Assembly: GCF_000518165.1 (NCBI RefSeq)
Contig: NZ_JADB01000001.1
Location: 62,001 to 126,000, forward strand
DNA length: 64,000 bases
Source of the DNA: Bartonella elizabethae F9251 = ATCC 49927
GTDB lineage: Bacteria > Pseudomonadota > Alphaproteobacteria > Rhizobiales > Rhizobiaceae
Direction: 5' to 3'
Every line of letters begins with the position of its first letter. Position 1 is the stretch's first letter. Both the position numbers and the translations under genes were made by a program. Of the stretch, positions 1-8,930 are shown in pieces. The notes under the pieces are model-generated. The model saw nothing but the letters and a program-made list of their open reading frames with translations. It searched no databases and was not told the origin of the DNA.

Positions 1-209
1 ATCTGTTGACGATTTGGTTTGGGGAATATCGCTTAGCTGTCAATGGTGAACGAGACCCTAACTATTGCGAAGAAGCAATAGCCGCTTATATGCGAGGTAA
101 ACACATCACAATTCGTGTTGATATTGGTTTGGGCGCTGGTAAGGCGACGGTTTGGTCTTGCGATTTGACCAAGGAATACGTTATGATCAATGGCGATTAC
201 AGAAGTTAA
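1..209 (+). CDS. argJ: ArgJ, bifunctional ornithine acetyltransferase/N-acetylglutamate synthase (C-terminal part)
   Basis: This is the last 68 or so codons of a gene that enters from the left edge; the frame is open from position 3. ArgJ moves the acetyl group from N-acetylornithine to glutamate in the cyclic arginine pathway, in the cytoplasm. The C-terminal beta-chain signature is visible: the ERDPNY segment, the [12 protein letters not shown] segment and the terminal NGDYRS, which is nearly invariant at the end of alphaproteobacterial ArgJ. The autocleavage Thr and the catalytic N-terminal half lie outside the window. mutT follows about 120 bases downstream, as is common in rhizobial relatives. 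Identity is firm from family knowledge; only the tail is seen. Confidence 0.9.
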   Translation, partial: LLTIWFGEYRLAVNGERDPNYCEEAIAAYMRGKHITIRVDIGLGAGKATVWSCDLTKEYVMINGDYRS

Positions 210-330
210 TGGATGCACGTTCTTTACATATAACGGCCTATTATTAAAAAAAAGAGAATGAGATATATGAATTCTTTTTGAGGTAAGTGAATATGATAAA
301 GAGATAATTATATTCTCATTGGAGAGCGAT

Positions 331-744
331 ATGGGTATAAAAAATTCCCTTCTTCTTGTTGTTGCTTGCGCATTGTTAGATCAAAATAATCGTGTTTTGC
401 TTACCAAGCGTCCTGAAGGAAAATCGCTGGCTGGTTTATGGGAGTTTCCTGGTGGAAAGGTTGAACATGGTGAAACTCCAGAAATCTCATTGATTCGTGA
501 ACTAGAAGAAGAGATTGGCGTGTATGTTCGGGTGGATAATTTACACCCTTTAACGTTTGCGAGCCATAGCTATGCGACATTTCATCTCCTAATGCCGTTG
601 TATCTTTGTCGTCATTATGAAGGTGTTGCTCAAGGACGAGAAGGGCAAAATTTAAAATGGGTTTTTATGAATGATCTTGAGAGATATCCTATGCCTGATG
701 CTGATAAACCATTGGTTCAGGTATTAAAAAATCATCTTCTTTAA
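331..744 (+). CDS. mutT: MutT-type Nudix hydrolase, probable 8-oxo-dGTP diphosphatase
   Basis: A 137-residue protein that would hydrolyse oxidised nucleoside triphosphates (8-oxo-dGTP to the monophosphate) and so prevent A:T to C:G transversions. The complete Nudix box spans residues 42-64 (G, five residues, E, seven residues, then REL-EE-GV), and it is preceded by the GLWEFPGG segment typical of MutT. Length matches the family. I chose the ATG at 331 because GGAGAG lies at 321-326; an in-frame TTG at 319 would place that Shine-Dalgarno inside the gene. It lies downstream of argJ on the same strand and may be co-transcribed with it. Other Nudix substrates cannot be excluded. Confidence 0.9.
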   Translation: MGIKNSLLLVVACALLDQNNRVLLTKRPEGKSLAGLWEFPGGKVEHGETPEISLIRELEEEIGVYVRVDNLHPLTFASHSYATFHLLMPLYLCRHYEGVAQGREGQNLKWVFMNDLERYPMPDADKPLVQVLKNHLL

Positions 745-1218
745 TGAGTATAAGAAGAAAATATTGTTTAAATATAAGTATTTATTTATAATTTTTCATA
801 TTAGATGGAAAAGCTTATAATGATCGCTTTGCATGCTTCAGAAGCATAAAATGGTGCCAGATAATGGATTTATACTTTTTATGCGTATTGTTGTGAGTTG
901 AGCTTTGGGGTGCTAAGAGATATCAGGGGTATTTATTTCATAAGATATCGATGATAGGAAAAATCAAAAGACTCTTTAGAAGAAAATTCTTTGAGCTTGT
1001 CATGAGAGATTATTTTACATGTTCAAGACTTTAAGTATTATCGTAATACATTTAATATAATAACATATTGTTTTATCATCATAAATTACCCTTTTTCTCT
1101 TGAATGTACAAAGAGTGGTGTGTAATTTGAAAAACAATTTTAAAACACATAAAACATACGACTAATGAACGATTAAATATAAAAAACATTCAATGATTTG
1201 TTTTTTATAGGAAAGGGA
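745..1218. other. Intergenic region without recognised gene
   Basis: About 470 AT-rich bases lie between the convergent ends of mutT and the NlpC/P60 gene. I see no tRNA, no persuasive ORF and no clear terminator hairpin. It looks like ordinary Bartonella spacer DNA. Confidence 0.5.
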
Positions 1219-2085
1219 TTAAGTTTCTCGAATTGGTCGGCGTTTTTCTATGGGATACCGTTGATATGTTTGAGCAATACGTGTAATGACTTCCTCTAAT
1301 GGTTCGATCTTAACGTCCATAGAGAAGCCATTTGCATGAACGATATTCTCATGATCAACCATAATGGCAGCATGGCCTTGCCAAAAAATTAAATCACCTC
1401 GTTGAAGTTTATCACTGTCTGAGATTAGATTTCCTATAGTTTTCTGTTGCATGTCAGTATCGCGTAAAACCATTTGACCAGTCATTATCATAGAAAGTTG
1501 GATGATTCCTGAGCAATCAAGTCCAAAGCCACTGGTCCCACCCCAAAGGTAAGGCGTGCGGATAAACATCTCAGCGACAGTAACATAATCTTTATAAACT
1601 TGTTCAATGGGACTAAGATGATTGCTAATAATTGCTTTCCCATTTTCAAGTATAGAATACATGGTTTCACGGACTTCAACTTCATCAATGACACTTACTT
1701 TACTTCCCATGGATAAAGGATACTCCATTGGCCCACACAAATCAGCTTGGAAATACTGAAAAGTACGTGGAACTGAAACGATATGTGTTTGCTTTACGGT
1801 TGATGTACAAAGTGCTGTTGTATCAATATAGCCAACATAATTATCTTTGAGGGATTGTCCCCAAGACATTGTTTCGCCATGTTCAAAGATAAGAAGCTCT
1901 TCCCCGAATAAGCACTCTGTCTGCATTTCACTTTTTTTATTGTTTTCTTTAAACAGTCCAGCAACAGGGACATTAACACGTCTTTTTTCACCTTGCACAA
2001 AGCGCTGCGCTGTAATTTCTGTTTCGAGACATTTATCTGCTAGATCTTCTCTAAATGCATGTAATCTTGGATCTTTAGAGACCAT
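1219..2085 (-). CDS. NlpC/P60 family peptidoglycan endopeptidase with SH3-like N-terminus
   Basis: A 288-residue protein whose C-terminal third is an NlpC/P60 cysteine peptidase domain. The catalytic set is visible as Cys191 in GLDCSG, His238 in QGHAAIM and His250 in VHANG, with the WGG motif at 181-183. Such enzymes cleave gamma-D-glutamyl-diaminopimelate bonds in peptidoglycan stem peptides. Residues about 25-140 fit the paired bacterial SH3-like modules that precede this domain in the dipeptidyl-peptidase VI type. There is no signal peptide, which is usual for this alphaproteobacterial subgroup. The M17 aminopeptidase lies directly upstream on the same strand with a gap of about 160 bases, so the two may cooperate in turnover of muropeptide-derived peptides. 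Confidence 0.88.
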   Translation of the reverse strand: MVSKDPRLHAFREDLADKCLETEITAQRFVQGEKRRVNVPVAGLFKENNKKSEMQTECLFGEELLIFEHGETMSWGQSLKDNYVGYIDTTALCTSTVKQTHIVSVPRTFQYFQADLCGPMEYPLSMGSKVSVIDEVEVRETMYSILENGKAIISNHLSPIEQVYKDYVTVAEMFIRTPYLWGGTSGFGLDCSGIIQLSMIMTGQMVLRDTDMQQKTIGNLISDSDKLQRGDLIFWQGHAAIMVDHENIVHANGFSMDVKIEPLEEVITRIAQTYQRYPIEKRRPIRET

Positions 2086-2242
2086 TTGTTTCTCTTCATT
2101 TTATTTTGAAATAGAATTCACGACAACTACACAAACACAACGCCTCATCTTTAAATAAAGCCAAGAGCATACTTTAAGACCATAAGATAATTCTTTTGAA
2201 GCAGCAAAATTGTCTATCTTTATGGATATTTTGTGTCAAACG

Positions 2243-3610
2243 TCATTTTTTTAAAATATTATAAAGGGCACGAATCGTTTGTGCGGATCCCCCTACGGGG
2301 TATCCTGGTTTTTCTTTTGGAACCCATCCATAAAGGTCGAAATGTGCAAAATGTTCAGCTTTTTCAACAAAAGAATTAAGAAATAAAGCAGCTGTTATAG
2401 AGCCAGCAAAGCTATTTCCAGTTACATTGTTCAGGTCAGCAATGGGGGATGATAACATCTCTTGGTAAGGTTTCCAAAGGGGCATTTGCCAAAGAGGATC
2501 GAAAACAGCGTGAGCCGATTCAGAAATTTGTTGTGCCCATATTGAATCATTACAATAAAATGCGGGAAGATCTGGTCCTAATGCGATACGTGCTGCCCCC
2601 GTTAAAGTAGCCATACAAAGCATGAATTTTGGACTTTCTTCATCACCATAGGCGAGAGCATCAGCAAGGACAAGTCGTCCTTCAGCGTCTGTATTGCCCA
2701 CTTCAACACTTAAACCTTTACGACTTTTAAGAATATCACCTGGTCGGTAAGCATTGGCAGAAATTGCATTTTCTACAGCTGGAATCAAAACACGTAGACG
2801 GAAAGGCAATTTTGCATCCATGATCAGTTTAGCCAATCCCAAAACATGTGCTCCACCCCCCATGTCTTTTTTCATAAGCAACATATTATTGGCTGATTTA
2901 ATATCCAGTCCCCCTGTATCAAAAGTTACGCCTTTACCTACCAACGTTATTGTAGGATGATGTTCTTGACCCCAGTGTAACTCAATAAGTCGCGGTGCAG
3001 TGCTGCCTGCTCGTCCTACGGCGTGGATCATCGGAAAATTATGGCTTAAGAGATCATCTCCACAAATACTTTTGACATGAGCACCGTATATTTTCCCTAG
3101 TTGCCGTGTTTCTTCTTCGAGAGTATCAGGGGTCATATCATTAGCTGGAAGATTGATAAGATCACGGACGAAGAAGACAGCTTCATAAATACGTTGGAGC
3201 TCATCAAAATCAACGGACTCATTGACATAGACCGACAATGTTTTGGAGGAAAAGTTTTGGCGATAACGCTTAAATTGATAGCTTCCCAGTGCCAATCCAA
3301 GATAGGCATTTATTTCATCAGAGGTTTCACCTTCTAAATGCCAGTAACCAGCAGGAAGTTTTTGAGCAAGCAGTCCTGTGATAAAGGGATCGCTCCCGTC
3401 GCCAATTCCAAATAAAACTTTTTTTAAGTGCCCAGTTTCGTGAGGAACAAAGAGTATTTGTCCTGCTTTGCCAGTAAAATCATTAACTTTTATCCATGCT
3501 TTTGTTGAGGCATCAAGTGATAAGTTGGCAAGATTTCTTTGGTTTACCAAGATGATAGGGCAACTGGTATCGATACGTACTGAGCTAAAATGAATGGGGT
3601 GCTGGTGCAT
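2243..3610 (-). CDS. Leucyl aminopeptidase family M17 (PepB-like)
   Basis: A 455-residue cytosolic metallo-aminopeptidase that removes N-terminal residues from peptides using two metal ions. The metal and catalytic residues of M17 are all present: Lys226 and Asp231 in the VGKGVTFDTGG segment, Asp249 in KKDMGGG, and Asp308/Glu310 in the signature NTDAEGRL (307-314). Length is close to PepB (about 430-470) and shorter than typical PepA (about 500), and the N-terminal domain is divergent, so I call the family rather than pepA. It starts 14 bases after the end of coaA on the same strand, so the two are likely co-transcribed. Confidence 0.92.
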   Translation of the reverse strand: MHQHPIHFSSVRIDTSCPIILVNQRNLANLSLDASTKAWIKVNDFTGKAGQILFVPHETGHLKKVLFGIGDGSDPFITGLLAQKLPAGYWHLEGETSDEINAYLGLALGSYQFKRYRQNFSSKTLSVYVNESVDFDELQRIYEAVFFVRDLINLPANDMTPDTLEEETRQLGKIYGAHVKSICGDDLLSHNFPMIHAVGRAGSTAPRLIELHWGQEHHPTITLVGKGVTFDTGGLDIKSANNMLLMKKDMGGGAHVLGLAKLIMDAKLPFRLRVLIPAVENAISANAYRPGDILKSRKGLSVEVGNTDAEGRLVLADALAYGDEESPKFMLCMATLTGAARIALGPDLPAFYCNDSIWAQQISESAHAVFDPLWQMPLWKPYQEMLSSPIADLNNVTGNSFAGSITAALFLNSFVEKAEHFAHFDLYGWVPKEKPGYPVGGSAQTIRALYNILKK

Positions 3611-3624
3611 AGTTTATGAAATCC

Positions 3625-4623
3625 TTATAGTCGTCTAAGTGCGACATACTCGACCAAATGATTTTTTCCCTTTCGTAGAATGAGATTGGATCGTGGTCGT
3701 GTTGGCAATATGTTTTCTTGTAAATTTTTTAAATTAATCGTTTGCCAAAGATCCTCAGCGATTTTTGAGGCTTCTTTTTCATTAAGCAGGGCATAACGGT
3801 GAAAATAGGATTCAGGATTTTGAAAAGCTGTTTTACGTAAACGTTTAAAACGCTCTAAATACCAGTGACGAATGACTTCTGTTTCGGCATCGACATAGAT
3901 TGAAAAATCAAAAAAGTCCGACACGAAAGGAATGGCTTTCCCATCTTTAGGAAGATCACTAACCTGTAGTACATTAATCCCTTCAACAATCAAAATATCA
4001 GGACGGTCAATGGTAATTGTCTGATTTTCTAGAACATCATAAGTCATATGAGAATAAAGAGGAGCAGGGACATTTCCAATACCTGCTTTTATAGCTGAAA
4101 GAAAGCACAGCAATTTTTTAATGTCGTAGGAATCAGGAAATCCTTTACGATTCATACGATTTTTTTGCTCTAAGATCGCATTAGGATAGAGAAAACCATC
4201 CGTTGTGATCAGATCAACTTTAAGGCTAGATGTCCAACGTTTCAATAGTTCTTGAAGGATACGAGCGGTGGTTGATTTTCCTACTGCGACAGAACCAGCA
4301 ATTCCAATAATAAAGGGTGTTTTTTGATTCTCTTCTTGATGGAGAAACTGCTGACGTTTGTGAAAAAGTTCCTGGACTGCTTCAACATGGCATGAGAGTA
4401 GACGCGATAAAGAAAGATAAATGCGTTGGACTTCTTCAAGGTCGATAGGATCATCGATAGAGCGTAAACGTTTAATTTCATCAAAAGTCAAAGTAAGAGG
4501 TGTGTCCGCACGAAACTCTGACCATTCTTGCGCTGTAAAAACACGATAAGGTGAATATCGGTCAGAAATGGATTTGACTAAATTATCTTCTTGGTTAATT
4601 TTTTGTATAGTCGTATTAATCAT
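3625..4623 (-). CDS. coaA: Pantothenate kinase, type I
   Basis: A 332-residue kinase that phosphorylates pantothenate, the first and regulated step of coenzyme A synthesis. The P-loop GSVAVGKS is at residues 110-117, followed by the TTDGFLYPN segment, the [11 protein letters not shown] segment and the RF-RLR basic segment that are hallmarks of the CoaA (bacterial type I) family; length fits the usual 310-330. In rhizobia the gene usually sits beside his genes; here it lies between an M17 aminopeptidase and an asparaginase. It reads in the same direction as both and is 14 bases from the former. Confidence 0.95.
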   Translation of the reverse strand: MINTTIQKINQEDNLVKSISDRYSPYRVFTAQEWSEFRADTPLTLTFDEIKRLRSIDDPIDLEEVQRIYLSLSRLLSCHVEAVQELFHKRQQFLHQEENQKTPFIIGIAGSVAVGKSTTARILQELLKRWTSSLKVDLITTDGFLYPNAILEQKNRMNRKGFPDSYDIKKLLCFLSAIKAGIGNVPAPLYSHMTYDVLENQTITIDRPDILIVEGINVLQVSDLPKDGKAIPFVSDFFDFSIYVDAETEVIRHWYLERFKRLRKTAFQNPESYFHRYALLNEKEASKIAEDLWQTINLKNLQENILPTRPRSNLILRKGKNHLVEYVALRRL

Positions 4624-4742
4624 TTTTATTTATCGAAATTTTTTTGCCGCAGCAATCGATGAAGAGCGGAGGACGAATTGCTTTGTATTTAAATAAATTT
4701 TGTTTTGCATGCTCTCTTCTTTAAGATAACAGATCATTTTTA

Positions 4743-5732
4743 TTAACTTATCGTCCAGTCATTCCAGTGTGCGCGGATTTGTGCCAATGAGTACTCTTGT
4801 GCTAAAAAAGTCCATAAAAGAAGACGTGCTTTTACGGCTGATAAATAACCCGACATGAGAGCACCTGAAGCAATCATATCGATTTCTGAACCTTTATAAC
4901 CATAGGTTATACGAGTTGTTGAGCCATTACAACAACGACTCGCAATAATAATTGGTATTTTTTGTGCGTATTGTTTTACAAGATCTGCCTCTTGAAAACT
5001 ACAGTGTCCTGAACCAAAACCAGCGATAACAAGTCCAGCATAATACCCACTTTCAAGACAGAGTTTCATTAAATGTGCATCAGAAGATAAAGAGGAATAG
5101 AGAAGTGCAATTTGATGATCGCAGTTTTGGGGAAGATCAAACGTCATTGGAAAAAATTTTCGGTCATTGAAATAAATGAGTTTTCCTTCTAAAATAGTCC
5201 CTAGAATACCGACAAGTCCTGATTGAAATGTTTCAACCTTGACGGTATGGCTTTTATAGAGCCAATAAGGTGAATGAATCGTATCATTAATGACAACGAG
5301 AACGCCTCTATTACGGCTTTGTGGGGCGGCTGCGACACGCGTTGCTGCTAAAATATTAGCGGGTCCATCAGCGCCTGCTTCGTGAGGGGTACGCATAGCA
5401 CCGGTTATGATGAGTGGTTCAGCTTCCTTCCAATAAAGAGAAAGGAAAAAAGCTGTTTCTTCCAAAGTATCAGTCCCTTGCGTTAAAACAATTCCTTCTG
5501 CACCAGCGTTTATTTGTTGTTTTGCCCACTTGATTATTTCAAAAAGAATTTTAAAAGATAAAGATCCACTTGGCATTTGTATTAATGTTTGTGCATGAAT
5601 ATCAGCAATGTTATTTAAATCAGGAACACTTTTTATGAGGTTATCTGAGGTTAAAGTCGGTTGCATGTGACCAAAACGATCAGCAGTCATTGCAATTGTT
5701 CCACCTAAGGTTCCTATAGCTATTTTTTTCAT
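4743..5732 (-). CDS. L-asparaginase, probably cytoplasmic
   Basis: A 329-residue asparaginase/glutaminase-family enzyme that hydrolyses asparagine to aspartate and ammonia. The two signature threonines are visible: Thr12 in GTLGGTIAM and Thr87-Asp88 in LTQGTDTLEET. A lysine in the LYKSHTVKVETF segment corresponds to the third catalytic element. No signal peptide is seen, which argues for a cytosolic enzyme. The gene is divergent from hslV, with a 218-base spacer holding both promoters. Substrate preference (asparagine against glutamine) cannot be read from the sequence. Confidence 0.9.
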   Translation of the reverse strand: MKKIAIGTLGGTIAMTADRFGHMQPTLTSDNLIKSVPDLNNIADIHAQTLIQMPSGSLSFKILFEIIKWAKQQINAGAEGIVLTQGTDTLEETAFFLSLYWKEAEPLIITGAMRTPHEAGADGPANILAATRVAAAPQSRNRGVLVVINDTIHSPYWLYKSHTVKVETFQSGLVGILGTILEGKLIYFNDRKFFPMTFDLPQNCDHQIALLYSSLSSDAHLMKLCLESGYYAGLVIAGFGSGHCSFQEADLVKQYAQKIPIIIASRCCNGSTTRITYGYKGSEIDMIASGALMSGYLSAVKARLLLWTFLAQEYSLAQIRAHWNDWTIS

Positions 5733-5950
5733 AATTTCCCTCTATAAAGGCACAAACTGTTTACATAAAACTATTTAGCAGTAATTTACATTGACAACAA
5801 TAATATCATTTTTTCAATTTAAACAAATTGAGTGATGCTGAATCATTGTGTTTTGCTATATATGTTCTTAAATAGGACAATAGTTATTGAGTTTTACATT
5901 GGATGAAAAGATAATATTAAAAAGAAAAGTAATATTTAAGGAGTGTCCTT

Positions 5951-6532
5951 ATGACAGAACATAAGCCAGACATAATGTATGGTACAACGATTATTACAGT
6001 ACGAAAAGGTGGCAAAGTCGTGATGGCTGGTGACGGTCAGGTCTCTCTTGGACAAACGATTATGAAGGGTAATGCGCGTAAAGTCCGTCGACTTGGGAAG
6101 AGCGGAGTGGTTATTGCTGGTTTTGCAGGTGCTACGGCAGATGCTTTTACATTATTGGAAAGATTGGAAACAAAGCTTGAGCAATATCCTGATCAGCTTA
6201 TGCGTGCATGTGTAGAACTTGCAAAGGATTGGCGAACAGATCGTTATTTGCGTCGTCTAGAAGCAATGATGCTCGTGGCGGATAAGAAAGTAACTTTAGC
6301 TCTAACAGGGCTTGGTGATGTTTTAGAACCAGAAGATGGGGTTATGGCCATTGGTTCTGGAGGAAATTTTGCTCTTTCAGCAGCGCGAGCACTCATGGAC
6401 TTGGATTTGGATGCCGAAACGATTGCCCGTAGGGCTATGGCTATTGCCGCTAAAATTTGTGTTTACACCAATGATCATTTTACGATTGAAACATTGGATG
6501 CAGAATTATCTTCTTTAGAGAAAGCTATTTAA
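5951..6532 (+). CDS. hslV: ATP-dependent protease proteolytic subunit HslV
   Basis: A 193-residue N-terminal-nucleophile hydrolase, the peptidase half of the HslUV (ClpQY) protease that degrades misfolded and regulatory proteins. An 11-residue propeptide precedes the catalytic Thr12 (MYG then [10 protein letters not shown]), and the GDGQVS and [14 protein letters not shown] segments match the family. AAGGAG lies just before the ATG. hslU begins at the base after the stop codon, so the pair is translationally coupled. I looked for a sigma-32 promoter upstream and saw no convincing one. Confidence 0.97.
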   Translation: MTEHKPDIMYGTTIITVRKGGKVVMAGDGQVSLGQTIMKGNARKVRRLGKSGVVIAGFAGATADAFTLLERLETKLEQYPDQLMRACVELAKDWRTDRYLRRLEAMMLVADKKVTLALTGLGDVLEPEDGVMAIGSGGNFALSAARALMDLDLDAETIARRAMAIAAKICVYTNDHFTIETLDAELSSLEKAI

Positions 6533-7843
6533 ATGTGTGTTGTATTTTCCCCTCGTGAGACTGTTTCTGAACTTGATCGTTTTATTATTGGCCAAAATGA
6601 TGCTAAACGTTCTGTAGCTATTGCACTGCGTAATCGGTGGCGTAGACAACAGCTTGATGAGCCGATGCGTGAAGAAGTGATGCCAAAAAATATTTTAATG
6701 ATAGGACCAACAGGTGTTGGTAAGACAGGGATCGCACGTCGATTAGCAAAACTTTCTGGAGCCCCCTTCGTGAAAGTAGAAGCGACTAAATTTACTGAAG
6801 TTGGTTATGTGGGGCGTGATGTTGAGCAAATTATTCGAGACCTTGTTGAGATTGCCATTTCTCTTGTACGTGAAAAGAAACGCGATGAAATAAAAGAAAA
6901 GGCTCATGTGAATGCTGAAGAGCGCGTTTTAGATGCCCTTGTTGGTAAAACAGCAAGTCCGGCTACCCGTGATAGTTTTCGTAAAAAATTGCGTGAAGGT
7001 GAATTAGATGAGAAAGAGATTGAAATTGAAGTAGCTGATAATAATAGCAATAGTGCTTCAACCTTTGATATTCCTGGTATGCCTGGGGCGCAAATGGGGA
7101 TTATGAATTTATCCGATATTTTGGGCAAAATGGGCAGTCGTACAAAAGTCCGTAAAACGACAGTACGGGATGCTTTTAAACCGCTCATTGATGACGAATC
7201 TGAAAAACTTCTTGATCAAGAACAAATTATTCAAGAAGCACTTCGTGTCGCTGAAAATGACGGTATTGTTTTTATCGACGAGATTGATAAAATCGCAACG
7301 AGGGATGGTGGAGCCAGTGCTGCGATTTCGCGTGAGGGCGTCCAACGTGATCTTTTACCTTTGGTGGAAGGAACAACAATTGCTACAAAATATGGGCAAA
7401 TTAAAACAGATCATATTCTTTTTATTGCCTCAGGTGCATTTCATGTTTCTAAGCCATCTGATTTATTACCAGAACTTCAAGGACGTTTGCCTATCCGCGT
7501 GGAGCTCAACCCTTTAACAAGGGAGGATTTACGACGCATTCTAACAGAACCAGAAGCGAGCTTGATTAAACAATATATTGCTCTTATGGCAACGGAAGAG
7601 GTTCATTTGGAAATAACCGATGATGCGATTGATGCTTTAGCAGATATTGCTGTCGATTTAAATGCAAGGATTGAAAATATAGGGGCACGTCGTTTGCAAA
7701 CTGTGATGGAGCGTGTTTTGGATGAGATTTCTTTTACAGCGCCCGATAAAGCTGGAACATCGTTTAAGATTGATGCTGCTTATGTGAGACAATCTATTGG
7801 CGAGCTTGCTGCTGATATCGATCTTTCTCGTTTTATTCTTTAG
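6533..7843 (+). CDS. hslU: ATP-dependent protease ATPase subunit HslU
   Basis: A 436-residue AAA+ unfoldase that recognises, unfolds and feeds substrates into HslV. Walker A is GPTGVGKT at residues 58-65, Walker B is in the VFIDEIDK segment, and the acidic Asn/Ser-rich I-domain insertion lies between them (roughly residues 110-230). The C-terminal end SRFIL matches the tail that docks into HslV. The start codon follows the hslV stop directly (TAAATG), so translation depends on hslV. Length agrees with the family. Confidence 0.97.
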   Translation: MCVVFSPRETVSELDRFIIGQNDAKRSVAIALRNRWRRQQLDEPMREEVMPKNILMIGPTGVGKTGIARRLAKLSGAPFVKVEATKFTEVGYVGRDVEQIIRDLVEIAISLVREKKRDEIKEKAHVNAEERVLDALVGKTASPATRDSFRKKLREGELDEKEIEIEVADNNSNSASTFDIPGMPGAQMGIMNLSDILGKMGSRTKVRKTTVRDAFKPLIDDESEKLLDQEQIIQEALRVAENDGIVFIDEIDKIATRDGGASAAISREGVQRDLLPLVEGTTIATKYGQIKTDHILFIASGAFHVSKPSDLLPELQGRLPIRVELNPLTREDLRRILTEPEASLIKQYIALMATEEVHLEITDDAIDALADIAVDLNARIENIGARRLQTVMERVLDEISFTAPDKAGTSFKIDAAYVRQSIGELAADIDLSRFIL

Positions 7844-7861
7844 AGATATTGCTTGTTTTGT

Positions 7862-8890
7862 TTATTTTCGTGCTTCGATAATTTTGAAACCATGAGCTTG
7901 TTCATGAATCAACACTGTGCGGAAAATATCTTTTAACAATGTTTCATAGGGTAAGTGGCGGTTTGCAACAAGTAGCAGACTGCCACCTGACTTCAAGCAT
8001 TTTGCAGCATTTATAATAAAATATTTTCCCAAGGAGATATCTGTCGTTTGTTGTGTGTGAAACGGTGGATTTGAAATGATTGTGTCATACAGATTTGAGA
8101 CAGGCTCATGCACAAGATCATGCCAATAAAAATGAATTGGAAAAGGGGCTTTTGTGAGGTTAAGGTGCTGTTTTGCTGCTTTCAAAGCGTTGTAATCTGC
8201 TTCATAAAGATCAAGAGTTGTCAGTTTTACATTGCTTTCAAGTGCAACGTGAGAAAGATAGCCCCAGCCAGCTCCAAAATCAGCTGTTTTTCCAGAAATA
8301 ACTTTGGGCATATAAGAAGCAAGCGCCGCAGATCCTAGATCAATACGACCATGTGAGAACATACCAGAAGTGGTTTGAAATTTATCAAAAGAAAGCGGTG
8401 GTGAGCGCAATTGTGCAATATTTTGTTTCTCTATTTTTGGAGGAACTTGCATCCAAAATACAAGACCATGATTTTTAGAGAGTTTATGGGTGATGGGAAC
8501 AATTTTTTTGACCCATTTCATCATTGAAGCAGCACCAGCCGTTTTATTCCCACTGATTACAATCCATCCACTTGGTTTAACGCATTCTAATAAATCAAGA
8601 AAACAATTTTGGTTAAAACCACGATATTTGCTTAGGTGCAAAAGCGCACCATCATAGATGCGAGTTTTATCAATTTGAGGAGAGCAGTGAAATTGAGTAT
8701 CGACAAATTTTAAAAAATCTGGTCGCCAAGGCGTGATAACTTTTAAATTTTTAGCCCATTCTGAAGAGGGGATTTCTGTTAAACCGAAACTTAGCCAGCA
8801 TTGGTTTGGATCTGGATAAGGGAGTGCATGATTTTCAAAAGGTAACAATGATAACACATGTGGCTCTTTCACAGAAAAATGCCATTCCAA
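7862..8890 (-). CDS. Class I SAM-dependent methyltransferase, RsmC-like (16S rRNA m2G1207 type)
   Basis: A protein of up to 342 residues with the two-domain plan of RsmC/RlmG enzymes: a degenerate N-terminal methyltransferase-like half and a catalytic C-terminal half. The SAM-binding loop is DFGAGWGYLS at 204-213 and the catalytic NPPF motif is at 274-277 in an IISNPPFHT context, which indicates N2-methylation of guanine in RNA. The assigned start at 8890 is a TTG that lies in the loop of the apparent pnp terminator; a GTG at 8872 is an alternative and would shorten the protein by six residues. It reads in the same direction as pnp and lies just downstream of it. Confidence 0.83.
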   Translation of the reverse strand: MEWHFSVKEPHVLSLLPFENHALPYPDPNQCWLSFGLTEIPSSEWAKNLKVITPWRPDFLKFVDTQFHCSPQIDKTRIYDGALLHLSKYRGFNQNCFLDLLECVKPSGWIVISGNKTAGAASMMKWVKKIVPITHKLSKNHGLVFWMQVPPKIEKQNIAQLRSPPLSFDKFQTTSGMFSHGRIDLGSAALASYMPKVISGKTADFGAGWGYLSHVALESNVKLTTLDLYEADYNALKAAKQHLNLTKAPFPIHFYWHDLVHEPVSNLYDTIISNPPFHTQQTTDISLGKYFIINAAKCLKSGGSLLLVANRHLPYETLLKDIFRTVLIHEQAHGFKIIEARK

Positions 8891-8906
8891 TGTTGGGATG
8901 GCATTT
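8875..8906 (-). terminator. Intrinsic terminator downstream of pnp
   Basis: Read on the minus strand, a 9-bp stem (AAATGCCAT with ATGGCATTT) closes a 12-base loop and runs into a T tract, 25 bases after the pnp stop. The structure covers the proposed TTG start of the next gene. Confidence 0.65.
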
Positions 8907-8930
8907 CATGATTACGATAAGAAGAAAAAC

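Noticed and set aside
5733-5950. Heat-shock promoter before hslV
   Set aside because: I looked for a sigma-32 type -35/-10 pair and found only AT-rich sequence with no convincing match.
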